Shown here: in pieces, positions 17,520 to 26,404 of the stretch
Position numbering within the stretch: position 1 is the first letter of the stretch
How the letters are laid out: every line of letters begins with the position of its first letter
Source: Pandoraea fibrosis
GTDB lineage: Bacteria; Pseudomonadota; Gammaproteobacteria; Burkholderiales; Burkholderiaceae
Length of the DNA stretch: 64,000 bases
Assembly: GCF_000807775.2 (NCBI RefSeq)
Contig: NZ_CP047385.1
Coordinates: 248,001-312,000 of the forward strand
Reading direction: 5' to 3'
Made by a program: the position numbers and the translations under genes
Notes under the pieces: generated by a model
Told to the model about the DNA's origin: nothing
The model's database searches: none
What the model saw: the letters and a program-made list of their open reading frames with translations, nothing else

Positions 17520-18416
17520 ATGGCAACTACTCCCAAGAAGTCCATCGGCTACTACCTCAGCGTTGGCCTGTTGCGCGGGCTGAACCTGCTGCCTTATAGC
17601 TGGGTTGCGCGTTTCGGCGCCGGCCTGGGGCGGGTCCTTTACGCGCTTCCTAGCTCGCGCAAGCGCGTGGTGCATACCAATTTGCGCCTGTGTTTCCCCC
17701 ATTGGGACGACGCGACGCGCGAGCGCGTCGCCAAGGCGTCGTTCGTGCACGCCATTCGCAGCTATGCGGAGCGCAGCGTGCAGTGGTTCGCCGACGGCAA
17801 GAAGCTCGAACGCCTCATCGAACTCGATTCGGCGGTCGATCTGCGTGACCCGAACATGCCGCCGACGATTCTGCTCGGCTTCCACTTCGTGGGCATCGAG
17901 GCCGGTTCGGTCTTCATTAATTACTCGCTGCACCGGCCTTGCGCGTCGCTCTACACGCCGATGTCGAATCCGGCGTTCGACGCCATGGCGCGCGAGCAGC
18001 GCGGTCGTTTCGACGCGGAAATGATCCCGCGTGGCGACAGCGCCCGCGACGTGCTGCGTATGTTCCGCAAAGGCAAGCCGGTCATGCTGGCGGCGGACAT
18101 GGACTATGGCGCGCGAAATTCCACGTTCGTGCCGTTCTTCGGGGTCGATGCCTGCACGCTGACGTCCGTTTCCCGCCTCGCCGAAGTCGGCCGGGCGCAG
18201 ATCCTGCCGTTCATCGGCGAGGTGCTGCCTAACTACAAGGGGTATCGCCTCAAGGTGTTCCCCGTGTGGGAGAACTATCCGAGCGGCGACCCGGACGCCG
18301 ATGCGCGTCGCATGAACGCCTTCCTCGAAGAGCAGATTCTCAAGATGCCGGAACAGTACTACTGGGTACACAAGCGCTTCAAGACACGTCCGCCCGGCGA
18401 GCCGGGCGTGTATTGA
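17520..18416 (+). CDS. Lipid A biosynthesis lauroyl-type acyltransferase (LpxL/HtrB family)
   Basis: 298 residues. It adds a secondary acyl chain to the lipid A precursor at the inner membrane. There is one hydrophobic N-terminal segment (about 10-35) and the acyltransferase motif at [13 protein letters not shown] (His near 121). The expected HX4D reads HX4E here, an acidic variant seen in HtrB-like proteins. The C-terminal [18 protein letters not shown] is the family end motif. The gene starts 187 bp from metK on the opposite strand and is followed after 43 bp by dapF, a neighbourhood common in Burkholderiaceae. LpxL versus LpxM/LpxP cannot be decided. Confidence 0.86.
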   Translation: MATTPKKSIGYYLSVGLLRGLNLLPYSWVARFGAGLGRVLYALPSSRKRVVHTNLRLCFPHWDDATRERVAKASFVHAIRSYAERSVQWFADGKKLERLIELDSAVDLRDPNMPPTILLGFHFVGIEAGSVFINYSLHRPCASLYTPMSNPAFDAMAREQRGRFDAEMIPRGDSARDVLRMFRKGKPVMLAADMDYGARNSTFVPFFGVDACTLTSVSRLAEVGRAQILPFIGEVLPNYKGYRLKVFPVWENYPSGDPDADARRMNAFLEEQILKMPEQYYWVHKRFKTRPPGEPGVY

Positions 18417-18447
18417 CCGGCACCGGATGCGCGTCGACCTTCTCCAC

Positions 18448-18453
18448 TACAAT
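18448..18453 (+). promoter_or_regulatory. TACAAT -10 box immediately upstream of dapF
   Basis: The box ends 6 nt before the A of the dapF ATG. Transcription would start at or next to the start codon and give a leaderless mRNA. No Shine-Dalgarno sequence is visible before that ATG. The -35 region is poor. Confidence 0.4.
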
Positions 18454-18459
18454 AGCGGC

Positions 18460-19311
18460 ATGAAGCTCAAATTCACCAAGATGCAAGGCGCCGGTAACGA
18501 CTTCGTCGTCATCGACGGCATCTCGCAGACCATCGATTTCACGCCCGAACAGTGGCGTGCGCTCGCCGACCGCCATTTCGGCGTTGGTGCGGATCAGCTT
18601 TTGCTGGTCGAACGCCCGACCTTGCCGGACGTGGACTTCCGCTACCGCATCTTCAACGCCGATGGCGGCGAGGTGGAGCATTGCGGCAATGGCGCGCGCT
18701 GCTTCGTGAAGTTCGTGCGAGACACGGGCCTTACCGACAAGCGCTCGGTGCGTGTCGAAGTCCAGCAGGGCGTGATTACGCTGACGATGCGCGACGATGG
18801 CCAGGTCAGCGTGGATATGGGGGCACCGATTCTCACACCGTCCGACGTGCCGTTCGACACTCGCGGCCTGGAAGGCCGCCGCGAGGGTGACGATACGCTC
18901 TGGCCGCTCGACGTGGCGGGCGAGACGACGTGGATTTCCGTGGTCTCGATGGGCAATCCGCACGCCGTGCAGGTCATCGATAACGTCGACACCGCGCCGG
19001 TGGAGACGCAAGGCCCGCTGATCGAGCGCCATGCCCGCTTTCCGCGCCGTGTGAACGCCGGTTTCCTGCAGGTCGTGGACAAGCATCAGGCGCGTTTGCG
19101 CGTGTACGAGCGTGGTGCCGGCGAGACGCTCGCCTGCGGCACCGGCGCATGTGCGGCCGCCGTGGCAGGGATTCGCCGTGGGCTGCTCAGCGCGCCCGTG
19201 GCCATCGAAACGCATGGCGGCACGCTCACCATCGACTGGGACGGCGCAAGCGGTCCGGTCATCATGACGGGGCCGGCCACCACGGTCTTCGAAGGCACGA
19301 TCGAGGTCTGA
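18460..19311 (+). CDS. dapF: Diaminopimelate epimerase
   Basis: 283 residues. It interconverts LL- and meso-diaminopimelate for lysine and peptidoglycan synthesis. Both active-site cysteines are visible: the first in [16 protein letters not shown] (near residue 75) and the second in [13 protein letters not shown] (near 227). The N-terminal [11 protein letters not shown] is the family start motif. The ATG at 18460 is chosen over 18427 because of that motif. It begins the conserved dapF-DUF484-xerC series known from many proteobacteria. A -10-like box sits directly before the start codon. Confidence 0.97.
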   Translation: MKLKFTKMQGAGNDFVVIDGISQTIDFTPEQWRALADRHFGVGADQLLLVERPTLPDVDFRYRIFNADGGEVEHCGNGARCFVKFVRDTGLTDKRSVRVEVQQGVITLTMRDDGQVSVDMGAPILTPSDVPFDTRGLEGRREGDDTLWPLDVAGETTWISVVSMGNPHAVQVIDNVDTAPVETQGPLIERHARFPRRVNAGFLQVVDKHQARLRVYERGAGETLACGTGACAAAVAGIRRGLLSAPVAIETHGGTLTIDWDGASGPVIMTGPATTVFEGTIEV

Positions 19312-19462
19312 CGCAAAACGTCGGCCCCGGTGCAGCGCTCCGGCAGCGGCACAGTACGATATTGGTTTCTCACGGATTCTGATTTAGCGACCCAGGCGGC
19401 CGCGGGCCACCCTTGTGCTCGAGGGCGGCTGGCGGCAGTTGACGAACAGCAGACGGACACTC

Positions 19463-20131
19463 ATGAACGACCGAGATATAGCGGAATACCTGATCGCGCA
19501 TCCCGACTTCTTCGAGCGCCATGCCGAATTGCTGGCCGGTGTGCGGCTTACCAGCCCGCATGGCCAGCGAGCGGTGTCGTTGCAGGAGCGCCAGATCGAG
19601 ATGCAGCGCGAGAAGACCAAGCAGATCGAGCGACGCCTCGCCGAACTGATGCGCTACGGCCACGAAAACGACGACATCTCGGCCAAGTTGCATCGCTGGA
19701 CCCTCGGTCTGCTCGGCGAGCGCGACCCACATGCGCTGCCCGAGGCCATCGCCCGTGGGCTGCGCGACGTCTTCAACGTGCCTTTTGCGGCCGTGCGCCT
19801 GTGGAATGTGGCCGCGCCGTACCAACCGGCCGAGTTCGCCCGCAGCGTGAGCGAAGAGGTGAAAATCTTCGCAGCGAGCCTGGCCACGCCGTATTGCGGT
19901 GCCAATACCGGCTTCGAAGCCGTGACGTGGCTGGGCGCGTCGAGCGACCCGGCGTCTGTCGCGCTGCTCGCCTTGCGCGATCCGCAAACGCCGGAAGGGC
20001 CGATTTTCGGTCTGCTCGTGATGGGTTCGGAAGATGCCCGCCGTTTCCACGAAGGCATGGCGACCGATTTCCTGACGCAGATCGGCGAGTTGGCCGGGGC
20101 AGCGCTCGGCAAATTGCGCGCGGACGACTGA
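19463..20131 (+). CDS. DUF484 family protein
   Basis: 222 residues. The N-terminal NDRDIAEYLIAHPDFFERH is the DUF484 signature, followed by a charged helix or coiled coil (about 35-70) and a GAF-like domain (about 85-220). The function of the family is unknown. Its position between dapF and xerC is conserved in proteobacteria, as with E. coli yigA. The start at 19463 matches the family N-terminus; an upstream in-frame ATG would add 16 unrelated residues. The 151 bp before it contain no obvious terminator. Confidence 0.88.
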   Translation: MNDRDIAEYLIAHPDFFERHAELLAGVRLTSPHGQRAVSLQERQIEMQREKTKQIERRLAELMRYGHENDDISAKLHRWTLGLLGERDPHALPEAIARGLRDVFNVPFAAVRLWNVAAPYQPAEFARSVSEEVKIFAASLATPYCGANTGFEAVTWLGASSDPASVALLALRDPQTPEGPIFGLLVMGSEDARRFHEGMATDFLTQIGELAGAALGKLRADD

Positions 20132-20178
20132 TGCCCGCCGGGTTCGTGGCGCGCTGACGACTTCCCTTCCTGCCCCTC

Positions 20179-21264
20179 ATGGTCACGTCGACCCGATCGC
20201 CACGCCCTGCCAGGCAGGGGGCCGCAGCCGGCCCCCGAGCCGGCAGTGCCGCCCCGGTTCGTGCCCGCAAGCCAAGGGCAGCGGAAAACGAGCCGGGCGA
20301 GGGGGCGTCCAAAACTGCCGAAGCGCCCGAAACACCTGAAACGCCGCTCGAACCGGGCATTCGCAGCTACCTCACTTCACTCGCCAGCGAACGCAAGCTC
20401 GCCGGATTGACCCTCGAGAACTACACGCGCGATCTACGTCAGTTGCAGCGTCTGGCGCGGGGTCGTGCGCTCGAATCGCTTGAGCACGGCGACATTCGCC
20501 GCTTCGCCATGCAGATGCACAGCGAGGGGCTCGTTGGCCGGTCGATCGCCCGAAAGCTCTCTGCCTGGCGAGGATATTTCGCGTGGCTCGCGCAGCGAAC
20601 TTCGCTTGCCGCCAATCCGGTGGAGGGCGTGCGTGCGCCCAAGCAGCCCAAGCCGTTGCCGAAGGCGCTATCGCCCGATCAGGCTTCGGCGCTGGTCGAA
20701 TATACCGCCGGCACGTCAGCCGAGGCCGTGCGCAACCGGGCAATGTTCGAACTCTTGTATTCCTCAGGCCTTCGCTTGTCGGAGCTGACAGGCCTCGACC
20801 ATCGTTATGTGGACTCGGAGGGGTATCGCTCCGTCAGTTGGCTGGATTTGCCCGAACGCGAGGTGGTCGTGACCGGCAAGGGGAACAAGCGACGCCGCGT
20901 GCCCGTCGGCGAAAAGGCGGCGCAGGCACTCTCCCTCTGGCTCGACATGCGCTCGCCACTGGCGACAGCCGAGCCGCACGCGCTCTTCCTGTCGGCGCGC
21001 GGCAAGCGCATCGGCGCCCGCGCGGTGCAGCAAGGGCTGGCGCGTCACGCACTGGCGGCCGGGTTGCCGACGCACGTTCATCCGCACATGCTGCGTCACT
21101 CGTTCGCCACGCACGTCCTGCAATCGTCCGGCGACCTGCGCGCCGTGCAGGAGATGCTTGGTCACAGCAATATTTCGACGACGCAGATCTACACGAAGCT
21201 CGACTTCCAGCATCTCGCGAAGGTCTACGATCAGGCGCACCCGCGCTCGCGCAAGAAGACCTGA
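20179..21264 (+). CDS. xerC: Tyrosine recombinase XerC
   Basis: 361 residues. With XerD it resolves chromosome dimers at dif. The core-binding domain (about 60-150) is followed by the catalytic domain, with all residues present: Arg in SSGLRLSEL, Lys in TGKGNKRRR, His-Arg in HPHMLRHSFATH, His in LGHSNIST and Tyr in TQIYTKLDF. The first ~55 residues are Ala/Pro/Glu-rich and probably disordered, longer than in E. coli XerC (298). No integrase-type context (att site or mobile genes) is nearby, and the dapF-DUF484-xerC order argues for the housekeeping recombinase. Confidence 0.95.
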   Translation: MVTSTRSPRPARQGAAAGPRAGSAAPVRARKPRAAENEPGEGASKTAEAPETPETPLEPGIRSYLTSLASERKLAGLTLENYTRDLRQLQRLARGRALESLEHGDIRRFAMQMHSEGLVGRSIARKLSAWRGYFAWLAQRTSLAANPVEGVRAPKQPKPLPKALSPDQASALVEYTAGTSAEAVRNRAMFELLYSSGLRLSELTGLDHRYVDSEGYRSVSWLDLPEREVVVTGKGNKRRRVPVGEKAAQALSLWLDMRSPLATAEPHALFLSARGKRIGARAVQQGLARHALAAGLPTHVHPHMLRHSFATHVLQSSGDLRAVQEMLGHSNISTTQIYTKLDFQHLAKVYDQAHPRSRKKT

Positions 21265-21283
21265 GCTTTGCGGCGGGCGATAC

Positions 21284-21309
21284 GAGTCGGTGTAGAGAGT
21301 CGGTGTAGA
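21284..21309. repeat. Perfect tandem 13-bp repeat upstream of rlmI
   Basis: GAGTCGGTGTAGA occurs twice head to tail (21284-21296, 21297-21309). The second copy runs into TAGAAT (21306-21311), a possible -10 box. It looks like a recent slippage duplication in the promoter region. Confidence 0.6.
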
Positions 21310-21436
21310 ATCGCGTCCTTCCCCAGTAAGTCCCGCATGCTGTCCGTTTGCCGGACGTCGCCCCCGTCGAGGCGACGCCGCCGCGTGCGCTGCGCGACTT
21401 GCCGCCATTCCGTATGCAACCGTTGGCCCGTCCCGC

Positions 21437-22651
21437 ATGAATACCTTGACCCTCAAGCCCGGCAAAGAAAAGTCCTTGCTGCGCCGTCACCCCTGGATTT
21501 ACGCCACCGCCGTGGCACGCGTGGACGGCAAGCCGGCTTCCGGCGCAACGGTCGTGGTACGCGCCGCCGACGGGCGTTTCCTCGCGCGCGCCGCATTCAG
21601 CCCGGTCTCGGCCATCCGTGCCCGCGTGTGGACGTTCGACGAAAACGAGCCGGTCGATCATGCCTTCTTCAAGCGTCGCGTGTCCGCGGCGCTGGCCTAT
21701 CGCCAGCAGATGGTGCGCGACACGGGGGCAACGCGCCTGATCTTCGGTGAGGCCGACGGCCTGCCGGGCCTGATCGTCGACCGCTATCAGTCCGCACCCG
21801 GCGCGCCGGTGACCGACCAACTCGTGTGCCAGTTCATGGCGGCGGGGGTGGAAGCCTGGAAGGACGCGATCGTGAAGGCGCTGACCGGCGTGACCGGTTG
21901 CCCGAATGTCTACGAGCGCTCCGACGCCGCCGTGCGCGAGCGCGAAGGCCTGCCGAGCCTCACCGGCGTGCTGGCAGGCGCCGAGCCGCCCGAAGCGCCG
22001 GAATCCCTGACAACCTACGAATGCGGCGTGAAGTATTACGTCGACGTGCGCAACGGACACAAGACGGGTTTCTATATCGACCAGCGCGACAACCGTTTGC
22101 TCGTGCAGCAGCAGGCCAAGGGCAGCGACGTGCTCAACTGCTTCTGCTATACCGGCGGCTTCTCGCTGGCGGCGCTGGCCGGCGGCGCGCAAAGTGTGTT
22201 GTCCATCGACTCGTCGGGCGAAGCGCTGGCGATTGGGGCGCGTAACGTCGAACTCAACGGTTTCGACGCGAGCCGTGCCGAGTGGCGCGACGCCGACGTC
22301 TTCAAGACCCTTCGTGCCCTGCGTGAAGAAGGCCGCACGTTCGACATGATCGTGCTCGATCCGCCCAAGTTCGCCCCGTCGGCGCATCACGTGGATCGTG
22401 CTGCCCGGGCGTACAAGGACATCAATATGGCGGGCTTCCGGTTGCTGCGTCCGGGGGGGCAGTTGCTGACCTACTCGTGCTCGGGGGCCATCGACGCGGA
22501 TCTGTTCCAGAAGATCGTCGCGGGTGCCGCGGTCGACGCCGGTGTCGACGCGCGCATTCTGCGCCGCCTGTCGGCGGGCATGGATCATCCGATGCTCACG
22601 CAATTCCCCGAGGGTGAATACCTCAAGGGGCTTTGGTTACAGCGTATGTAA
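21437..22651 (+). CDS. rlmI: 23S rRNA m5C1962 methyltransferase RlmI-like
   Basis: 404 residues. The N-terminal PUA-type domain (1-75, beginning LTLKPGKEKSLLRRHPWIY) is followed by a linker domain and a Rossmann SAM-dependent methyltransferase domain (about 190-400). Signatures are NGHKTGFYIDQRDNR, VLNCFCYTGGFSLAAL (SAM site), VLDPPKFAPS and the catalytic Cys in LTYSCSGAID. The reaction is 5-methylation of a cytosine in 23S rRNA. It is convergent with the DMT transporter gene, only 27 bp apart. Confidence 0.9.
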   Translation: MNTLTLKPGKEKSLLRRHPWIYATAVARVDGKPASGATVVVRAADGRFLARAAFSPVSAIRARVWTFDENEPVDHAFFKRRVSAALAYRQQMVRDTGATRLIFGEADGLPGLIVDRYQSAPGAPVTDQLVCQFMAAGVEAWKDAIVKALTGVTGCPNVYERSDAAVREREGLPSLTGVLAGAEPPEAPESLTTYECGVKYYVDVRNGHKTGFYIDQRDNRLLVQQQAKGSDVLNCFCYTGGFSLAALAGGAQSVLSIDSSGEALAIGARNVELNGFDASRAEWRDADVFKTLRALREEGRTFDMIVLDPPKFAPSAHHVDRAARAYKDINMAGFRLLRPGGQLLTYSCSGAIDADLFQKIVAGAAVDAGVDARILRRLSAGMDHPMLTQFPEGEYLKGLWLQRM

Positions 22652-22678
22652 GTGCTTGCCATCAATGATGTTGTGGCG

Positions 22679-23554
22679 TTAGCCCAGCGTCAAAGCGACC
22701 ACACCCAATGCGATCAGCACAGCACCGCCCACACGGCGGTGCATCTCGCCCTCGCCCAACAGGCGCACACCCAGCAGCGCGGCGACCATCATCGACATCT
22801 CCCGTGCCGGGGCGACGTGTGAGACCGGCGCGTACTTGAGCGCCGTGAGGATCAGGAAGTAGGACATGGGCGAAATCAGCGAGATCAGCACGATCTTGCG
22901 CCAGTTCGACTGCCAGAGCATGGCCATGCGCGCAGGGCGCGAGCATGCCATCGGGGCCGAGAGCGCCACCCGAAGCACGTTCTCCAGGTAGTAATAGACG
23001 AGCGGGGCGAGCAAAAGGGTGCGAATAGCGTAGGCGTCGGCCAGCGTATAGGCCGCAATGAATCCCCCTGTAAGCACGCCCCAGCCGGCGCCCGCATGCA
23101 TGCTGCCGCGCCGGAACAGGCGCTCGCCACCGGCGATGATCAGCACGCCGGCGACGACCAGCCCGATGCCCACGAGCGCCAGCCAGCCGGGGCGTTCCCC
23201 CAGCAATACGATGGCGCCCAGCGACGACAGTAGCGGCCCGGTGCCGCGCGCCAGCGGATAGACGACCGACAAGTCGCCCACCCGGTAGCCACGCTGCAAG
23301 ACCAGCGTGTAGCCGTAGTGCAGCAAGGCGCTCAGCGCGATGACGACCCAACCCAGCGCCGTCGGCCAACTGGCATCGGCGCCGATCAGGAAGAACAGCG
23401 CCAGTGGCGTGTACAGCACGACGGTAAGCAGCGCATAGAGGAAAACGAGTTGCGGGCCACCCCCTTCGCTCGTGTCGATGCGTTTGGCGAGGAAATTCCA
23501 GGTGGCGTGCAGGAAGGCGGCGGTAACAACGAGGGCGAGAGCGGTGGGCGACAT
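22679..23554 (-). CDS. DMT (EamA) family transporter
   Basis: About 291 residues with nine or ten hydrophobic segments arranged as two EamA repeats (about 1-135 and 150-290). Motifs are FLHATWNFLAKR in the first helix and SVVYPLARGTGPLLSS in the first repeat, with the parallel HVAPAREMSMMVAALLG in the second. This is a drug/metabolite exporter of unknown substrate. In-frame ATG codons lie upstream (23590, 23653), but the membrane protein proper begins MSPTALALVV at 23554. It is divergent from the Zur-like gene, with the 17-bp palindrome ~100 bp upstream of its start, so zinc-linked control is possible. Confidence 0.83.
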   Translation of the reverse strand: MSPTALALVVTAAFLHATWNFLAKRIDTSEGGGPQLVFLYALLTVVLYTPLALFFLIGADASWPTALGWVVIALSALLHYGYTLVLQRGYRVGDLSVVYPLARGTGPLLSSLGAIVLLGERPGWLALVGIGLVVAGVLIIAGGERLFRRGSMHAGAGWGVLTGGFIAAYTLADAYAIRTLLLAPLVYYYLENVLRVALSAPMACSRPARMAMLWQSNWRKIVLISLISPMSYFLILTALKYAPVSHVAPAREMSMMVAALLGVRLLGEGEMHRRVGGAVLIALGVVALTLG

Positions 23555-23655
23555 GTCGAGGGCGGTTTTTGTGTCAATTGTATGACGCATTGCCCGTCCA
23601 CTTTGAGTCACTTTCCGCCAACATCGCCCGGCGCTCGCCCACGAACCCTTCACTT

Positions 23656-23672
23656 TTGCAACTCGGTTGCAG
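23656..23672. promoter_or_regulatory. Putative Zur operator 1 (TTGCAACTCGGTTGCAG)
   Basis: A near-perfect palindrome (TGCAAC-TCG-GTTGCA core) 30 bp upstream of the Zur-like gene. It is identical at 15 of 17 positions to the palindrome at 26376. It suggests autoregulation, and possibly control of the divergent transporter. Confidence 0.65.
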
Positions 23673-23701
23673 CGCTGACGGCGCTGTGCTTAAATCGATT
23701 C

Positions 23702-24196
23702 ATGAGCCTTACTCAACTACAACCGTATCTGGAAGCCGCCCGAACGAGCTTGCAGGAGCAATCGGGCCGCGTGACCTCGGGGCGTGTGCGTGTGCTGGCA
23801 TTGCTGCTCAAGGCCGGCCGGCCGCTGACCCATCAGGAAGTGCTGGCCGATCTGGCCACCGATGCCGATCCGCTCGATCGCGTGACGGCTTACCGCGTGC
23901 TCGACTGGCTGGTCGCGCAGGGCTGGGCCACCAAGCAGGCGGGCGACGACCGTATCTTCCGCTTCGTCATGGCCGAGCACGTCGATCCGCAACGTGCCGC
24001 GTCGCCGCGTCCGCATACGCAACACGGTCATTTCCGCTGTGTACGCTGTCATCGGACCTTCTGTCTTGACGATTGGCCCCAGCATCCCCAATTGAGTGAG
24101 CGCGAACTCAAGCGTCTGCCCAAGGGTTTTGTGGGCGAACAGGTCGAGCTGCTGATTCACGGCACTTGCGCACAGTGCGCGGGCGCCCCCAACTGA
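23702..24196 (+). CDS. zur: Fur-family metalloregulator, Zur-like
   Basis: 164 residues. The N-terminal winged helix (about 1-95) contains SGRVRVLALLLKAGRPLTHQEV and RVTAYRVLDWLVAQGW. The C-terminal dimer domain has HGHFRCVRCHRTFCLDDW and a final CAQC, giving two Cys pairs for structural zinc, with several His residues (AEHVDP, HTQHGHF). It is a zinc- or iron-sensing repressor. The COG0523 GTPase and ZnuD-like receptor next door, and the palindromes, favour zinc (Zur). ATG at 23702 is the natural start; the frame is open upstream but that part is the promoter. The gap to the GTPase gene is 91 bp. Confidence 0.85.
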   Translation: MSLTQLQPYLEAARTSLQEQSGRVTSGRVRVLALLLKAGRPLTHQEVLADLATDADPLDRVTAYRVLDWLVAQGWATKQAGDDRIFRFVMAEHVDPQRAASPRPHTQHGHFRCVRCHRTFCLDDWPQHPQLSERELKRLPKGFVGEQVELLIHGTCAQCAGAPN

Positions 24197-24287
24197 CGCG
24201 TCCCAAGCCGCTTTTCGTCACCTCGGGTAGAGTGAGTGACATTCAGGCGGCAACGGGCACGCCGCTTCACAACAGGACATTGCATTC

Positions 24288-25364
24288 ATGACCCCCGTCA
24301 CCATCCTGACCGGTTTTCTCGGCAGCGGGAAAACCACGCTGCTCAAGCGCATTCTGACCGAAGCGCACGGCATGAAGATTGCCGTCATCGAAAACGAATT
24401 CGGTGAAGAAAATATCGACAACGACATCCTGGTGCAGGAAAACGCCGAACAGATCGTGCAGATGAGCAATGGCTGCATCTGCTGCACGATCCGTGGCGAT
24501 CTGGTGCAGGCGTTGTCCGATTTGAACAGCCAACGCGATGCGGGCAAGATCCAGTTCGATCGCGTGGTGATCGAGACGACCGGGCTGGCCAACCCCGGCC
24601 CGGTGGCGCAGACCTTCTTCATCGACGACGAAGTGGCCGATACCTATCGGCTCGACGCCATCATCACGCTGGTCGACGCCAAGCATGGCCCGCAGCAGCT
24701 CGACCAACACGAAGTGGTGCAGCGCCAGGTGGGCTTTGCCGACCGCCTGTTCATCACCAAGGCCGATCTGGTCACGCCCGAGGTGCTGCACGACCTGAAG
24801 CATCGTCTCGCCCACATGAACCCGCGGGCGCCGCAGCAGGTGGTCGACTTCGGTCAGGCCGACCTCAAGCAGATCTTCGATATCCACGGCTTCAATCTGA
24901 ACGACAAGCTCGATATCGATCCGGACTTCCTCGCCGCCGACGCGCATGACCACGATCACGACCATGCGCACGACCACGATCATTCGCACTGCGATCACGA
25001 TCATGGCAAGTGCGACCACGAGGGGCACGACCATGGGCATCACCATCACCACCATGCCCATCACGACGACGCCATCAAGTCGTTCGTCTTCCGCAGCGAA
25101 AAGCAATTCGATCCGGCCAAGCTGGAGGATTTCCTCGGGAGCATCCTGCAGGTGTACGGCGAACGCTTATTGCGTTATAAAGGCGTATTAAACATGCGCG
25201 GCATCGATCGCCGGGTCGTGTTCCAGGGCGTGCACCAGATGATGGGCAGCGACGTGGGCACGAAATGGCAACCCGGAGAGACACCGAATACCAAGATGGT
25301 GTTCATTGGTGCCGAGCTGCCGAAAGACATCATCCTGCAAGGGCTGGAGCGCTGTCTGGTCTGA
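24288..25364 (+). CDS. COG0523 (CobW/ZigA-like) metal-chaperone GTPase with His-rich loop
   Basis: 358 residues. P-loop GFLGSGKTT (8-16), switch IENEFGEENIDN, the COG0523 metal motif CICC in GCICCTIRGD, Walker B VIETTGLANPGP, TKAD base recognition, and a CobW C-terminal domain (about 265-355). Between them (about 220-265) lies an extraordinary run of His, Asp and a few Cys (HDHDHDHAHDHDH type), a metal-binding loop. Such GTPases deliver zinc to client enzymes when zinc is short. Position after zur supports zinc rather than cobalt. No canonical palindrome lies directly before it, so it may be read through from the zur promoter. Confidence 0.9.
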   Translation: MTPVTILTGFLGSGKTTLLKRILTEAHGMKIAVIENEFGEENIDNDILVQENAEQIVQMSNGCICCTIRGDLVQALSDLNSQRDAGKIQFDRVVIETTGLANPGPVAQTFFIDDEVADTYRLDAIITLVDAKHGPQQLDQHEVVQRQVGFADRLFITKADLVTPEVLHDLKHRLAHMNPRAPQQVVDFGQADLKQIFDIHGFNLNDKLDIDPDFLAADAHDHDHDHAHDHDHSHCDHDHGKCDHEGHDHGHHHHHHAHHDDAIKSFVFRSEKQFDPAKLEDFLGSILQVYGERLLRYKGVLNMRGIDRRVVFQGVHQMMGSDVGTKWQPGETPNTKMVFIGAELPKDIILQGLERCLV

Positions 25365-25424
25365 GCGGGACTGCCGAATCGAGCAACGGGAAACCCCTTA
25401 ACCGGGGCTTTTCGGTGATTCGGT

Positions 25425-25430
25425 TACAAT
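25425..25430 (+). promoter_or_regulatory. Candidate -10 box (TACAAT) of dksA
   Basis: TACAAT in the 134-bp gap before dksA. A small imperfect hairpin (CCCC-ttaacc-GGGG followed by CTTTT, about 25394-25412) precedes it and may end the GTPase transcript. Confidence 0.35.
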
Positions 25431-25498
25431 ACCTGCCCACTGGGCTGTCGCCAGCGAATTCACGCGGCATTCCGGGGGGTAGGCAGGGGAGCACCGCC

Positions 25499-26173
25499 AT
25501 GGCCACCGCCTCTCGCAAGACTGCCACCGCACGCCCCACGCGCCGGTCTGACCCGGCGCCGGATGCGGGTGCCAAGCGTGCTCCAGCAGGCAAATCGAAG
25601 ACGGGCGAGAAGGTCGCCGCCAAAAAGGCCGCGCCCAAATCGTCCGGCAGGAACGTAACCCAAGAAGCCGCCCGCGGCATCGCCGGTAAGCAAGACGTCC
25701 CATCTGCTGCAGGGGCGTCGCCGGACTATCCGAAAGAGACGCCACAAAAACCCATGAGCAAGAAAAGACTTTTGACCGAGGCCGAAATTCTGAAGATGGG
25801 CGAGAAGGACTACATGAATGAAGATCAACTCGCCTTCTTCAAGGATCGTCTGGAAACTCTGCAAGCTGACATTCTGCGCAATGCCGGTCAAACGACCGAG
25901 AACCTTCGGGAAACCATTCTCGTGCCGGATCCGGCTGACCGCGCCACGATCGAAGAAGAGCACGCACTTGAACTGCGTACCCGTGATCGTGAACGCAAGC
26001 TGCTGAAGAAAGTGCAGCAATCGCTCGCCCGCATCGATTCCGGCGAGTATGGCTGGTGCGAGGAAACCGGTGAGCCGATCGGCATTCCGCGTCTGCTCGC
26101 TCGCCCGACGGCCACCCTGTCGCTCGAAGCGCAGGAACGTCGCGAACTGCGTCAAAAGCTGTTCGGCGACTGA
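25499..26173 (+). CDS. dksA: RNA polymerase-binding transcription factor DksA with N-terminal extension
   Basis: 224 residues. The last ~139 (from MSKKRLLTEAEIL, 25754) are a full DksA: coiled coil with acidic tip residues (DPADRATIEEEH) and a C-terminal globular part. DksA works with ppGpp at RNA polymerase. The zinc finger is degenerate: GWCEETGEPIGIPRLLARPTATLSLEAQ keeps one of the four cysteines of E. coli DksA. The first 85 residues are Ala/Lys/Pro/Thr-rich and probably disordered. I prefer 25499 because GGGGAG lies 7 nt upstream; an internal start at 25754 is possible and would give the usual length. Downstream there is a strong terminator. Confidence 0.92.
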   Translation: MATASRKTATARPTRRSDPAPDAGAKRAPAGKSKTGEKVAAKKAAPKSSGRNVTQEAARGIAGKQDVPSAAGASPDYPKETPQKPMSKKRLLTEAEILKMGEKDYMNEDQLAFFKDRLETLQADILRNAGQTTENLRETILVPDPADRATIEEEHALELRTRDRERKLLKKVQQSLARIDSGEYGWCEETGEPIGIPRLLARPTATLSLEAQERRELRQKLFGD

Positions 26174-26239
26174 TCGCATCACGCATTCCGGCCCGATGCC
26201 GCGCGGTGGCGGCAACTTTGTCGGGCCCCTCGGTTTGCT

Positions 26240-26269
26240 AAAGGCATGTCTTCACGACATGCCTTTTTT
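26240..26269 (+). terminator. Rho-independent terminator after dksA
   Basis: AAAGGCATGTC / GACATGCCTTT, 11-bp perfect stem with a 5-nt loop and a TTTTTT tail. Confidence 0.93.
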
Positions 26270-26375
26270 GTTGCTTTTTTGACGCGACCGGTCGACCACC
26301 CCATCGCAAGCTCAACACTGTCGCCTGCGCGCAACGCAAGGTAAGGCTCGCGGCACCGCCTGGTTTATGGCAGAA

Positions 26376-26392
26376 TTGCAACTCAGTTGCAA
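26376..26392. promoter_or_regulatory. Putative Zur operator 2 (TTGCAACTCAGTTGCAA)
   Basis: A perfect 8+1+8 palindrome 12 bp before the small HHHCH gene and upstream of the TonB receptor. It is almost the same as the palindrome before the Zur-like gene. Confidence 0.7.
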
Positions 26393-26404
26393 TTTGACCT
26401 TTCC

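Noticed and set aside
20179..21264. Phage-type integrase marking a mobile island
   Set aside because: It lies in the conserved dapF-DUF484-xerC order, with no att repeats or tRNA; it is the housekeeping XerC.
24930..25075. Short GATCAC/CAYGAC-type repeats resembling a CRISPR or tandem repeat
   Set aside because: They are codons for the His/Asp-rich loop of the GTPase, in frame and irregular; no spacer-repeat periodicity.
24267..25106. 279-codon frame antisense to the COG0523 GTPase gene with Val/Met-rich repeats
   Set aside because: The repeats are the mirror of the His/Asp-rich loop codons; no start signal, no known family.
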